47,390 nucleotides of DNA from Dissophora ornata. Taxonomy: Eukaryota > Mortierellomycota > Mortierellomycetes > Mortierellales > Mortierellaceae. The DNA lies in contig MU616738.1 in the NCBI GenBank assembly GCA_025201705.1, positions 1 to 47,390 of the forward strand, given 5' to 3'. Under the pieces are notes generated by a model. That model did not search any database. It was not told the DNA's origin and saw nothing but the letters and a program-made list of their open reading frames with translations. This document shows, piece by piece, positions 1 through 12,656 of this stretch. Numbering within the stretch: position 1 is the stretch's first letter; each line of letters opens with the position of its first letter. Made by a program: the position numbers and the translations under genes.

Positions 1-3000
1 CGTCCTTCGTCCACGTTGGTGTCAGCAGACCGATGCCCCCCCCCCTTGCCTCACAAGAATGAGCAAGGATATGAAAGCATGAAATACAAGACGATACCAA
101 CTGTCTCCTCCCATCAACACAACTCCATCAACCCAAACGACCCATCCGATTCTAGCACTCGCCCACTATGGCTCCAAGTATCCCACATCGCTGGCCAAGA
201 CGTCAACTTGCAACTCACCTCCAGTCAGTGATGCCTCGAGCAATCGATGGACGATAATATCGGCGTAGCGTCGAATGGGAGAGGTAAAGTGTGTATAAAG
301 TGGAGCATTCAGGGCATAATGCTGGTGCTTGCTTGGGGGAAGCATGCCGCTGCAAATGTCCTTGGCACGGTGCATCGGTTTGATGGCCAACAAGCGAACC
401 ACCTTGCGCACGTCAGGATCCTGAATGGCATCCATTGATGCCTGCAGCGCTCCTGCGCTTGAAGCATCCAGCTCCAGTCCAATCTTGTTCATATGCTGGA
501 TAAAGTCCGACATGCGTTTCTCCATCGGTTCTTCATGACGGCGTAGGAGGGACTGTTCTGGAAAGACTTCGCAAATCTGCTTGGCGACGCTCATGTTTGC
601 AAGCAACATGAACTCCTCAATCAGCCTGTTGCTTTCTTTGAGTTCGTTCACGGATACATCCACCGGGGCGTCCTGTTCATCTGTCTCAAACGCTAGTTTG
701 GTGGGGTTGAGCGAGAGTGCGCCGTTGTCAAATCTCTTTTGGCGGAGGATCATTGACAGTTTCTACCAATCCGAAAGATTATTCACCCGTCATGGTTGGT
801 CAAAAAGTGTCAAAGAAAAAAAAAAGAAAAAGAAAGAGAACTGTGAGAAACACACCAAGCAAGGCAGAGCCGTATAGAAAGAAAGCCATCCAGCCAACGA
901 TACTGAAATGAAGCACAAAGCCACCACTTACGAAAAATGTTTTAATGTTCTCCTCGACCAGCGATCGCGGATGATCAATGACCTGCACTTTGGGGTCCAA
1001 GGAGCCGGTTGTGATCACCCTCTGGGCCTCGTCGTAGGAAAGCTGTGCACAAGATCGAATGACCGACTTGGAAAAGGACGTATCGAGAATGTCGCCATCT
1101 TCAGTCATCTTCCAGAAAATCGAGAATGTAAGTCGGTCGACATTGATCGTGAGACTGCAGAGATCCTCGGACAGGATGTTTGGGAGCATAGGAATCGCCT
1201 TTTGGACCAGATAGACGGTAGTGGCCCTAGCCTTAGCCTCCCTATCCAGCGCAGACCCAACTTTGATGAAATGAGACACATCTGCGATATGAACTCCAAC
1301 CTCAAACGTTCCATCGTCGAGACGGATACAAGACATGGCATCGTCAAGGTCCTTGGCGGTCGCGGGATCGATCGTGAAGGTGCAGCTCTGTCGCAGATCG
1401 CGACGGCGGCTCAGCTCCTTTTCAGGAATCGCCCAAGGGAGCTCGGGAAGGCATTTCTCCACCTTTTCGCCAAAGGCTGTAGTTGTAACATTATTATCGG
1501 CCAGTAGTGCCTCAGTCTCAATTTCAATGTTGCCAATGTCGCCCAATTCGCGTTCCAAGTGCCCAAATGGATGAAGGGAACTCAAAGGCCAGCGCTTGAT
1601 TGTGGCAATAAATAGCTTGTGAGTATATGTGGTATGATTTTCCACAAAGTCCGCAGGCGCCTGGTCGATGGGGATGGCAATTAGTGGTACTCGTTTGTCA
1701 GTCTATAGGAAGCAATGATAAAAAAGATGATTAGGTTTGCTGACAAGAACGAGGAACCGGAGAGCATTGCTCAAAAAAAAAAAAAAAAAGAGTAATCATA
1801 CAGGCTTGAACCAGACGATCCTTGGCTGTCCTTTCTGGTCTTCGTCGTCTTGTCTACGGCGATCGTTCTTTTTAGCAGATCCGCTGGGTCGTTGTAAAGT
1901 CAAGGTACCAGAGAACATCTGTACCACAGAGCGCTCGACAATTGACACGACACGGCCGCAGTACTTTGGTTTGATATCCTCGACATCTGCATCTCCAGCC
2001 TCCTCCACGTCTTCAACACGCTTGTTCTTCTTCTTTTCTTTCCCGCCCTCCAACTTTTGCAGAGGCATATCTTCAAAATCAACCAGCTCGATACCAACAA
2101 CATCTCCTTCCAGTGCGCGATTCCTGTCCTTGCTACCACAGATGTAGACATCCCCCTCAGGCAAAGAGTCCACAGTAACATATGCATCCGATCGGTTGCG
2201 CTTATTGATTCTGAGTACACCTTGGACATATTTGTGCTTTTGCTTGGTCAGCAGCGAGTGAAAGTCCGAGTACGTAAGGTGGGCCTGGAATAGTGGTCTA
2301 CGACCATTTGCGCTGTCCTTGAAGCTGACACTGTCTCTGTTCGAGGGGCCACCGTTCGAGGGTGCAGGGGAGGCTGTTCAGGGTGGAGAAAAAAAATAGA
2401 GATTGAATGTCGCTCTTAGTGTCACGGCACAAACCTAATAGGACGGGATAGATAAGACTGAATAAAGATAACGAGGACTTACACATGCGCCAGTCCTTTC
2501 GATCCATATCTTTGGCAGACGACAGTGAAGACAGGCGTCGACTAGCAGAGCCAGTCATGCCCGAGGCAGAGATCGAGGTGCGATTTGGAGTCATTGAATT
2601 AAAAGCTGTGGTGTATCGTCGACGGTCCTGCGAGTCATCGTTATTGACCAGACTTTGGCCAAAGTTCTGAAAGGCTGCAGAGCCAGCGCCTGGTTGCATG
2701 TGGCTCGGTAGCTTGGAAGCAAACTCGGCCAGTGAGTTGGCGTCAACGGTCGCGATCGATCGTCGATTAGCTGCCCTGGCAGAGATACTAGATCGGTTGC
2801 TTACGTTACCCTTGCCCTCGAGAGCGGAGAGCGCATCTGCGACGGCATCAGTCTCGTCATCGCTTGAAAAGCCGGCGCGGGCAGCGTTGGCTGCAGCGGT
2901 CGGGACATAAGGACGACCCTCCTGCAGGGCTGCCACCTCCTCTGGTCGAATTATGACAGAACGACGATTGGGTTGATAGGTTGGGGCAGTGGCGCTGGTC

Positions 3001-4149
3001 GAGGAGGAGGTTGTCTCTGATGGCATGCCAATGATTGAGCGTCGATTCCGCCTGGCGGGATCCTGCTGATCCCCGTTGCTGCTTCCAAAGCTGCCCATCT
3101 CCTGGGGCAAAATGACGGAACGCCGATTGCCCGCCTTCCTGCTGGCTGTGCCCTCAAGATTCTAAAGATAGTGCGAAAGTGACAGATGCGGCTGTTCAGG
3201 GTCTAGGGTTCGTGAAAGTACACAGAGCATGTACAAATGCAAAGGTAGATAAACTTACGTTGTCGTCATCCTTTTTGACACCAGGGGCCGAAGGCCGCTT
3301 CGAGTCCGAGACAGAGAGACGGCGCAATGTCGCCACGGTGGACTGGAGAGCGTTTTCGATGGACGTGCCCCGAGGTGGCTGGGAGATATGGAGGGTGGTG
3401 GTTGTACCAGCGTTGGGGAAAGCAGGATCTTTGGCGGCCATGGCATTGAGTCCACTGGAACTGAGGTGCCCGACTGAAGATCGCGACGACTGGAGCGACG
3501 ACATGGAGAGACGCTTTTCGTGGCGCTGCTGCTGGTCTGCAACAGTACCGGCACTGGAGGCACTTGAAGAGACGGCTGTGGTGGATTGGCTGGGGTGGCT
3601 GGCGGCAGGCAAGTTCTTGAGGCTACTAATCATGTCTTGAAGAGACTGGAGGGTCCTTGGAGCACCTTCCTTGTTGTTTTCCTGGCCAAAGTGGTCCAGT
3701 TGCTCCTTCATGGATTTTGAGCGGACATGGCTGCCGCGCTTTGCACCTGCAGCGGGCGGTGGACCTCCGGCCAGGGACGAGGAAGAGGAGGTGGACAGGG
3801 GACCAACAGCGCCAACGGCTAGAGGGTGGATGCGGGAATAGGCGGCAGAGCCTGAGGTGGGAGGGCTGGCGCTGGAGGTGGAAGGAAAATTGTGGATGGG
3901 GTGCCTCTCTGGGGCGGCCTGCAGCTCGTTCTCGTCGACGGTGGGCAGGCCCCCGCCAATACGGCCGAACCTATCGCCAAGGGTGGAGATGGCAGAGGAG
4001 CGGCGACTGGAGGGGCTAGAGGAAGTTCCTGGGGAGGTTGTGGCAGGCACAGAGGAGAATGCGCCGGTACCAGGGCCGAAAGAGAATGTAGCGGCAGAGG
4101 AAGTCGGGGATGCTGAGGAGGAGGGAGGAGAAGAGTTGTCTCTTGACAT
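1..4149 (-). CDS. SSD1: SSD1/Dis3L2-like RNA-binding protein (RNase II family), C-terminus beyond the left edge
   Basis: Five exons are joined in phase: 3259-4149, 2483-3161, 1802-2373, 932-1702 and 219-762. They give at least 1152 residues, and a GTGAGT donor at 218 sends the rest past the window edge. The first ~470 residues are Ser/Pro-rich and disordered, with repeated RRS motifs and an HVRSKS site (141-146) of the HxRxxS type used by NDR/Cbk1 kinases. A cold-shock domain follows (around PLFQAHLTYSDFHSLLTKQK), then a second OB region and the RNB domain. In ascomycete Ssd1 this protein binds mRNAs for cell-wall proteins and is a pseudonuclease. Here the RNB motif IDPATAKDLDDA has all four acidic residues (D826, D832, D834, D835), so it may be an active exonuclease. 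The conserved motif HFTSPIRRYAD is also present. Start chosen at MSRDNSSPP, the first Met of the open frame. Confidence 0.9.
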
Positions 4150-4465
4150 TTGAATGAGGCTAATGGGGCAGAGGGGATGAGTATAACGAAGAGAATGAAT
4201 CAGAAGCTGAAGATGATGATAAGAGGGCTGGCGTTGGGAAGTGTGGTGATTGTAGGGTCACCAAGGGCGAGAGGCGAGGAGCGGGGATGAGGTGGGTGGG
4301 TGGGGGGGATAGATGGAGAGAAACGAGAGCGCGCGAGAGCGAGAGGAGAGAGCGCAGAGAGAGAAGAGGAGAGGAGAAAGAGCGTGCGAGAGTGGGCCGA
4401 GAGCGGGGTCGAGATTGATATCGATTGTGTTGAGAGACAAAGAGGCGCGATGGGTGGTGTCGCAC

Positions 4466-4485
4466 CGTGTCGTGTCGTGTCGTGT
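4466..4485. repeat. Microsatellite (CGTGT)4
   Basis: Four perfect tandem copies of CGTGT, followed by a CGTCGTGTGTG tail. Confidence 0.9.
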
Positions 4486-4540
4486 CGTCGTGTGTGGGAA
4501 CAGAAGCGTTCTCGTGACATGCATGCAGAACCTTATTGCA

Positions 4541-4572
<32 letters not shown>

Positions 4573-4580
4573 GTCTCTCT
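4541..4580. repeat. CT dinucleotide microsatellite
   Basis: Forty bases of almost pure CT repeat with two interruptions, in the region upstream of SSD1. Confidence 0.9.
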
Positions 4581-4687
4581 CCCCACTACGCCACAACGCG
4601 TCGCCACTGTGCACAACGCGTGCCTGCTTGAACTATGATAACCCAACGTACAGTTCACAAAACACACAGTGTCTCTGCAGACAGGAA

Positions 4688-5744
<1,057 letters not shown>

Positions 5745-5902
5745 GCTAATGCGGGGAGGAGGGCAGAATGAAGAGACAGAATCACGGAAGCGTTGCCAAG
5801 GTGACGTGCGCGCAAAACACAATTTCAATTTTATTACTTTGGCGTCCGCTCACTTTTAAACTACCAAGCCCATTTGCCTCCTTGCTCGCATCCTCGTTTC
5901 GG

Positions 5903-7258
5903 CTATACCACCCACCCTTTAATCTTCTGCTCCTGGTCAGCGCCTGTGGGTGCAAGGGTTGCGTGGCGATCCTGAAGCACCTTCTCCAAGATCTTGCCAG
6001 CACCCTTGGTCAACAGCTGCGACGCCACGGACTTGCCCAGCTCAATAGCCAGCTCCACGCTTCCATTCACTTCTGCCACTGCCTCGGCCTCTACAATCTC
6101 AATTCCATCCAACGACGACACCAACGCCTTCAACTGCAGTGTCCTCACGCTTTCCGGACCCTCTGGTTCTGCAGAGCTACCCGACGACGACACAAACTCG
6201 GTACATATACCGATCGGTACAGAACATCCACCTTCCAAGATCCTCATGACAGTGCGCTCAGCCTCGCAACGGAGGCGGGTTGGCAAATGGTCCAATGGTT
6301 TGAGCAACTCTAGTGTCTCGTCGTCGTCCGATCTACACTCAACTCCAATGGCGCCCTGGCCGACAGCATGGAGCATCACGTTAGTCGGCAGCTTGATTGT
6401 GATTCGGTGCTCGAAATTGAGGCGCTGAAGGCCGGCAGCCGCCAGCAACAGACAGGTATAAGGTGAATCAGCCGCATCCAGCTTTGCGAGACGCGTGTTT
6501 CTAGAAGAATACGTGACGGAAGTGGAGAATCACTGGACTGTGTCAGTCATGGTTTGGTCGTCTGGACTGAGAATGTCTACGCGCGCAGAATAGCAGCCCT
6601 TTCCCCCGCTGACACTCGACTGAACGCGTGAAACCCCACGGATATGACACGACCTTAAATTTGCCCACCCATTCACGCATGCACGTCAGACTTACAAATT
6701 TCCACGCTATTGAGTAGGCGAAAAAAGATCATGTCGGACACAGGGGTGAGTGATTTGCCATGGCAGACAAGCGCACAAAAGAAAATAGAAATAAACAAGT
6801 CAACCTACAACGTCCATAACCTTGACGCCAGGGCAGAGTCGCCTGATCTGACTCGCGCGGCGAACACTGCTCGTCCCAATGACATCGCCCTCTCCAAAGT
6901 CCTTCAGTTCCTTAAATTCGCCGGTTCGCATGACAATAACATCGTTGGGCTCTTCACGCTTCATCATTGCCCCAAGCACGAAGCCAGGCTTGGCCTGGGT
7001 CGGCACGTCTTTCAGCGAGTGGACCAGAATATGGCACTCCTGATTCTCAAGCGCTGTCTGGAGTTCGCGGGTGAAGACTGCTGTAGTTCCGATAGAGGAC
7101 AGGGGTACGTTTTGGACATTGTCTCCAGTGGTGCTCATCCTGAGGAGGGGAAAGGTCTTTGTTGGGTTGAGCGACTCTAGGATGGACTGGGCCTGGACAG
7201 CCTGGGCGATGGCCAGGTCGGACTTTCGAGTGCCGATTGGGATGGTTTCTCTGGTCAT
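5903..7258 (-). CDS. HEM3: Hydroxymethylbilane synthase (porphobilinogen deaminase), heme pathway
   Basis: Polymerises four porphobilinogen molecules into hydroxymethylbilane in the cytosol, the third step of heme synthesis. Three exons (6809-7258, 6696-6706, 5903-6500) give 352 residues. The catalytic aspartate is D84 in HSLKDVP, and the dipyrromethane cofactor attaches to C246 in LEGGCSVPIG. The middle exon is only 11 nt. It is bounded by an AATAG acceptor and a GTAAGT donor and encodes R-G-N plus two bases of Leu, restoring the invariant RGNLNTRLAKLD segment. Without it the frame breaks. The gene is divergent from NDUFAF5, and the two starts are 222 bp apart. This suggests a shared promoter for two mitochondrial/heme-related genes, which is inference. 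Confidence 0.95.
6696..6706 (-). other. HEM3: 11-nt microexon of HEM3
   Basis: On the minus strand the 11 bases CGTGGAAATTT lie between ATAG and GTAAGT. Spliced to the exon starting at 6500 they read R-G-N-L-N-T-R, a stretch conserved in porphobilinogen deaminases. Phase is kept on both sides. Confidence 0.9.
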
Positions 7259-7480
7259 GATAACACGATGGATGCGGAATTAGGTTGGATGGGCAATTGG
7301 GTCAGTCTGGTAAAGTCAGTTGTTGAAACCGCTTCCTTCCGAGAAACACTCTTTCTCTGTGCAGAAGCGATCAAAGCCACCGAGGAGCGATGTCTCTCTC
7401 CCACAGTGCAGCACGATCTCTGGCCTGATCAGTAAAACGACCAACGGTCCCAGCTCGCCATTTCGATCCCTCCCGACACC
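7259..7480. promoter_or_regulatory. Bidirectional promoter, HEM3 / NDUFAF5
   Basis: A 222-bp gap between two divergent start codons. It must hold both promoters. No specific factor site was identified. Confidence 0.6.
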
Positions 7481-9160
7481 ATGCGCGCCCAAACATTCAT
7501 CAGGACAGGCGCCAGCGCACTCTCGAGATCTCTGCGTAGCGCCAGCCACGTCTCTCGCCCGCACTTTTACTCCACAGCCCCCGCTCCCCCTCCTCCCGGC
7601 AGCAAGACCATCCCCGCAACCTTTCAGGTCTTCAACCGCGAGACAAAGAGACAGCAAAGGGAGCGCGCTGCTAGAAATGTTGAACAGAGTCGCCAAGTTG
7701 ACTATGTCAAGGACGAAGTCGCATTCCGGGTGGTCGACCGTCTTTTGGTACGCTGACCCGCGCTTTTACTCTCACTTCGCCACTGGACCCAGTCTAGTAT
7801 TAATACCAAGACTGCTGAATTGAACGTCTCGCCATGTGTATCTAGGACATCAAACGCGAGTTCAATGAGGTGGTTGAGTTGGGATCTGGATGTGGTCATA
7901 TCGCCAAGCATGTGGACACGGATATGATGAAGAAGCTGATCATGTGCGACATATCCGAGACGATGCTTAACCGAGACAAGGATGTCGAATATGAAGGTCG
8001 GTATCACAGGACCTGGATTCTTACTCCATAACAAAACGATGGATCCTCAGGACCAAACGTGCTGATCGATCTACTGCCGTTGCTCGTGGCCACTGTTATT
8101 TTCCTTTATTCTTATTACCCTCAGTGCCAGTGGAAAGGCGCGTCGTGGATGAAGAAAACTTGCCCTTCCCGGAAAACAGTCTGGAGTGTGTCGTGAGCAG
8201 CTTGTCTATGCACTGGATCAATGATCTCCCAGGCGCTATGATCCAGATCCAGCGAAGTCTGAAGTCTGATGGGGTTTTTATAGCAGGACTCTTTGGTGGC
8301 GATACTCTCTTTGAGCTTCGGTGAGAAACTCTTTGGAATCCTGACGTACAATCGCACTTTGTAGCACCATATTCACTCTAACCTGTGATATCATGATCTA
8401 TATTTCCATGCCTTGACTCCATCCCAATATAGGACAGCATTACAGCTAGCAGAGCAAGATCGGGAAGGAGGTATCTCGCCTAGGATTTCCCCTATGGCTG
8501 ACAGTCGCGACCTTGGAGCGTTGCTTTCTCGTGCCGGATTCACGCTGACGACAGTTGATGTCGATGAGGTGACCGTCAACTACCCAAGCGCAATTGAGCT
8601 GATGGAGGATCTCAGGGCTATGGGCGAGAGCAACGCTGTAATTAACAGGTACGGCCATGAACTTTATTCGCAGACTTATTCAGAGTCGGCGGTTGCACCA
8701 GAATATCACTAATTCTTGGTGCACACATATTTTCCGTTCTTACAGGAGAGGTTTGCTCAAGAGGGATACGATGATGGCTGCTTCAGCCATCTACAAAGGT
8801 ATGGGAGGTCGCGGAAGACGGCGTAATAATTGAGAGAAAATGCTTGAAGAAGTCCATGTTGCTAAATTATCCGGCCCTACTTTTACTTTTTTCCTCGTGC
8901 TAGAAATGTATGGGAACCCAGATGGAACGGTTCCTGCCACGTTCCAAATCCTATACATGGTATGTAGAATTTGATCCGCTTCGTCGGGATAGCGCTGCAA
9001 AGTAATATTTCTTCCTAACCCCCCGATGAACCTCTTTTCGCTGCCTCTTTTCCGTTAGATTGGATGGAAGCCATCGCAGACACAGAACAAACCACTAGAG
9101 CGCGGTTCTGCAAAGCACTCTCTTAAGGAACGTCTCGAAGGTGATAGTTCCACCTCCTAG
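7481..9160 (+). CDS. NDUFAF5: NDUFAF5-like complex I assembly methyltransferase/hydroxylase, mitochondrial
   Basis: Seven in-phase exons (7481-7747, 7846-7996, 8125-8320, 8433-8648, 8746-8798, 8904-8959, 9059-9160) give 346 residues. The N-terminus ([20 protein letters not shown]) is Arg/Ser-rich and lacks acidic residues, as in a mitochondrial targeting peptide. A class I SAM-binding fold follows, with motif [14 protein letters not shown]. Family signatures are [30 protein letters not shown] and [12 protein letters not shown]. In animals and fungi the family modifies an Arg of the NDUFS7-type subunit during complex I assembly at the inner membrane. Its presence implies a full respiratory complex I. 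An AATAAA signal lies 25 nt after the stop. The 3' end converges with RPS20. Confidence 0.93.
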
Positions 9161-9184
9161 GCGACTAAAACCTCAACACATAGA

Positions 9185-9190
9185 AATAAA
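9185..9190 (+). terminator. Candidate poly(A) signal AATAAA of NDUFAF5
   Basis: Canonical hexamer 25 nt after the NDUFAF5 stop codon. Confidence 0.5.
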
Positions 9191-9441
9191 GAGGGCCCAA
9201 TAGATCAAAGAGCGCTCGTCTGACAATCCTTCATCATCACATTGCAGAGAATTGATGTATTTTTTTTTCCAATGTCATCTTTTTTTTTTATTGTCTGCCA
9301 TTAAATCACAACTGATTTCCAGCCATGCCTCAATGTGTCCTGATCATAAAAATGTGAATCCCATTGAATTTAATCCGTCTCAATCCTGCAGTGCTGTTGT
9401 TGTAAAACGTGGCCCAGGCGTGTGCAATGGCGAGAATGGAT

Positions 9442-9807
9442 TTAGAGGGCAAGAGTAACCTCGCACTCGACACCAGACTCGAGGTTGATGGAGGTGAGCT
9501 GCTTGACAATCTCGGCGGGGGAGTGCAAGTCGATCAAACGCTTGTGGATCTTCATCTCGTAGCGGTCCCAGGTCTTGGAACCCTCACCGCAAGGCGACTT
9601 GCGGGTGGTGATGCGGAGGACCTTGGTGGGGAGACGAACGGGTCCCTTGACGCGGAGGTTCTTGTCCTTGGCACGCTGGATGAGATCCGAGCAGACCTTC
9701 TCGAGGTTCTTGACGTTGCGGGAAGTCAAGGTGATGCGGATGCGGTGGACAGGGGCCTCGACCTGTTCCTCGACACCGGGCTTGGCAGACTTTTGAATGG
9801 CAGACAT
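9442..9807 (-). CDS. RPS20: 40S ribosomal protein uS10 (S20)
   Basis: Single-exon gene of 121 residues, the usual length. Small-subunit head protein. Family segments include [40 protein letters not shown] and [18 protein letters not shown]. It starts at [11 protein letters not shown]. It is intronless here while most neighbours are multi-exon, and codon use is strongly C/G-ending, consistent with high expression. Confidence 0.98.
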   Translation of the reverse strand: MSAIQKSAKPGVEEQVEAPVHRIRITLTSRNVKNLEKVCSDLIQRAKDKNLRVKGPVRLPTKVLRITTRKSPCGEGSKTWDRYEMKIHKRLIDLHSPAEIVKQLTSINLESGVECEVTLAL

Positions 9808-11695
9808 GTCGACTGAGTGAATCTCTTTTGATTACAGAGTGAACGTTGGGATGGGAAGGAGGAAACCAGGCCCGGTGGGCCCCAGGGCCTTCTTGCTTTT
9901 ATTCTTACCCTCAAAAAAATTTTCGACACAATAACAGCTTGTCGTCACGTGCACCACCGCCTGGCGCGCGTATTGTCGACGTATAGATCCGTATATCGTC
10001 GCTCTTGTTGTGACTACCGCAAACGCGTATTCACAAGAGTTCCCCTCCATATCCACGATGGTAGCGCCTTGCCTAGCCACCCTCTGGCATCTGGCCTGGA
10101 ACGTAAAAGCGGCCATTTCCAAGCCACTCACGGCATATTACTACCCAATCTCTGTTGCTGAAGCTCCATGGGACATGTGAATTGAAGTGAGTATCTCCCA
10201 TAAGCAATCTTATTAGAGTCCCGCGCTTATTTTTATCTCTGTCGGCACTATCGGAATAACGGAATTCGATTACATCCTCACCGATGCTTTAAAAAGTACA
10301 CAACCGGACTGAGGCAAAGAGCCTTGTTTGGAGAACTTAGCATGTATGGCATCATCATCATATGCATAGTCATCAATGTCTTTACAATAACTATTGACTG
10401 ACCGCGGACCATATCGTTACACGCTAGAGCTGCTGACACGAAGACGGCCATTGCATAAATGGCATGTGTGACTGGACTGGGAGGAGGACTTTGGACGAGA
10501 GGCATCAGATTGAGCTGCACGCCTAGAACTACCAAGATAGGACATTGCTGTCAGAGGGAGGGCCACATCGACGAACTGTAAGCAGCGGATTGTGATGTTT
10601 CTGAATAGCATGCAGTATGCATATTCCAATTCTGTTGTTCAACAGATTTTCACAACTGCACGAACAAACACGGCGCATGCATTCAATAGGTGTGCCGGTA
10701 GACATGCGGGCAGATTGGCACGTGGTGTATTGATACCAACGACGTTAGAAACGGCTCTTTGGTTTTGATGAACGATCACCACCAGTCTAGCTCGTCGCCC
10801 ACGAAGGGTAGCAAGGGTCGTCCGGGGGTGAAGCGCACCCAGCTTGTCGTAGAGAACGGATTGGGCAGCCTATTCTTACAATAGGGTAGATTTGTTGTTC
10901 GTACGAGCTACACTTTGACTTTCAAACGGATTAAACTTGATCAAAAGAACAATCACCACCCAGTCTTCGCTCTCGCAGTTGGGCGCACATCATCGTTAGG
11001 AACATGTCGCGCTCAGCGCAATAAAGTTCCTCACGGCAGCGAAGAAGTTCCTGAGTCTTTGTTCGTTATCAAGTATGCAGCAGACAACAGCCTCAACGTG
11101 GTCACGGTGATCTTGTACCGCGGAGAGCCACAGACCAGCTGGTGTCGTACATGGTGACCCTTAACCCAAGTAACACAGGTTACACAGGAACGCACCACCA
11201 TCATCGTTCAACACATCATCCTTGCCATCGGTCCCGTAGCCACTCTCCTCGATCCTCCTCTATCTTTCGGCTCAACAAAGGTATAGCATTGCTCATGGAC
11301 AGGATAGCAGCCACGCAGGCTCACCTACAATATCAAACCCATCACACAGGACTCCGGCATGGCCTGCATTCCAGGCGTGCCATCCATCGACGCATCCGTT
11401 GATTCATATTCTAATTAAAAACCAAATGCTCATGTCCTTCTCTCCAATTCGTGCTCTGCCTAGAAAGATACTCAACAGCCAAGAGGACCTCCTCCTACCC
11501 ACTCCCGCCAGGACAGCCCACACACACAGAACCTTCCGCCCATCCTTGTTCACAGCCTCTTGAATCGACACACATTCTTACATCAGCAGCCCTCAGTGCC
11601 TGTTACCTCCCCCCCTTTTTTTTTCCTCATCCCGTCCTTCCTTGCACACATAAACGCAAACACCCCAAGACACACACGCATACACATTTCAAAGA
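9808..11695. other. Long intergenic region between divergent RPS20 and RAL genes; no gene supported
   Basis: These 1.9 kb separate two divergent start codons. Open frames here are short, lack family resemblance, and are rich in His/Ser/Pro simple sequence on the plus strand near 11150-11400. The last ~250 bases before the RAL start are pyrimidine- and CA-rich with a T/C tract at 11608-11632, as expected of a long 5' leader. I found no tRNA B-box pattern. A noncoding RNA cannot be excluded from sequence alone. Confidence 0.5.
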
Positions 11696-12656
11696 ATGGG
11701 AAAGAAAGCAAAACAAGATTTGCCCTTGCACAAGGTCATCATGGTCGGCTCCGGAGGCGTTGGAAAGTCGGCCCTGACTCTGCAGTATATGTATGGCGAC
11801 TTTGTGGAAGAGTATGACCCGACCAAGGCCGACTCGTACCGCAAGAAGGTCACTCTCGATGGCCACGACTGCCAGATTGACATTCTCGATACGGCTGGAC
11901 AGGAGGAGTATGCCGCTGTAAGTTTGCAGAAACTGCCACTGGCCATCTGATGGGATGAGATGAATGTCAGGCAGGCTCTACCGTCATACCCTTGCCTGCC
12001 TGCAACAGTCGCAAGGGCTGCGAAGAGCCGTGTCTAAAGTTCATGTCATCCCTTTTTTTTTTTTTCCTTTTGTCCCGCCTGTTTTTCACCGCAAGGACTC
12101 ATGACCCTTCTAACGAAAAAAATCGTACGCTTGTCACTCGTTGTTGTGGTATAGATTCGAGATAACTACTATCGATCTGGGGAGGGCTTCATCTGTGTGT
12201 TTTCGCTATGTGAATACGAGTCCTTTATGCACACTCAAGAGTTCAAGGACCAGATCTCACGCGTACTGGATGACGACAAGGTAAAAGGGGCTGCAGAGCA
12301 CACGCATTTTGGAATGTCGATGGCCAGTCCTGGATCTAGCCTGGACCATCACCTGCTGTTGTGCCATTGCATCCTGAGAAGACCTGCTAACGTGCAACTG
12401 CGCCTTGTCATCTTTAAAGATTCCATTCATTCTTGTAGGCAACAAGGCGGACTTGATCCAGCTACGTAAAGTAAACAAGGATGAGGCTGCAGCACGGGCA
12501 GGGGAATGGAACTGCCCCTACTACGAAACCTCTGCCAAAACAAGAGTTAACGTGGACGAGGTGTACACGGTGTTGATGCGAAAGATCCAACAGCGTAAAG
12601 AGAGCGCCAAGGATCGTGAAAGGAAGGGAAAGAAGGGCAAGTGTCTGATTTTGTAG
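11696..12656 (+). CDS. RAL: Ral-type small GTPase (Ras superfamily)
   Basis: Three exons (11696-11917, 12155-12280, 12420-12656) give 194 residues. G1 is GSGGVGKSA (G18-A26), the effector loop is [12 protein letters not shown]3 is DTAGQEEY, G4 is NKAD and G5 is ETSAK. The TKADSYRKK effector loop and [12 protein letters not shown] are the Ral signature and differ from Ras, Rap and Rheb. The tail is polybasic (RERKGKKGK) and ends in the CAAX box CLIL; a final Leu predicts geranylgeranylation and plasma-membrane association. In animals Ral acts on exocyst subunits in exocytosis. Budding yeast has no clear Ral, so its presence supports an early-diverging fungus. AATAAA lies at 12712. Confidence 0.94.

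Larger units (their letters stand above)
4150..4687. promoter_or_regulatory. Intergenic leader/promoter region of SSD1 with low-complexity tracts
   Basis: These 538 bases lie between the SSD1 start and the TPI stop, both minus-strand. They hold a purine-rich stretch (4305-4395, CT-rich on the SSD1 sense strand), four perfect CGTGT repeats at 4466-4485 and a CT microsatellite at 4541-4580. Several open frames cross it but all are simple-sequence products. I read it as SSD1 promoter and 5' leader. Long pyrimidine leaders are common in fungi, but no factor site is claimed. Confidence 0.5.

Noticed and set aside
9409..9816. Long plus-strand open frame
   Set aside because: It is the antisense shadow of RPS20, caused by that gene's strong codon bias.
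10740..10880. GC-rich hairpin (GGGTG...CACCC) and a stop-bounded frame without ATG
   Set aside because: The frame has no start, the stem is short, and no RNA family is recognisable.
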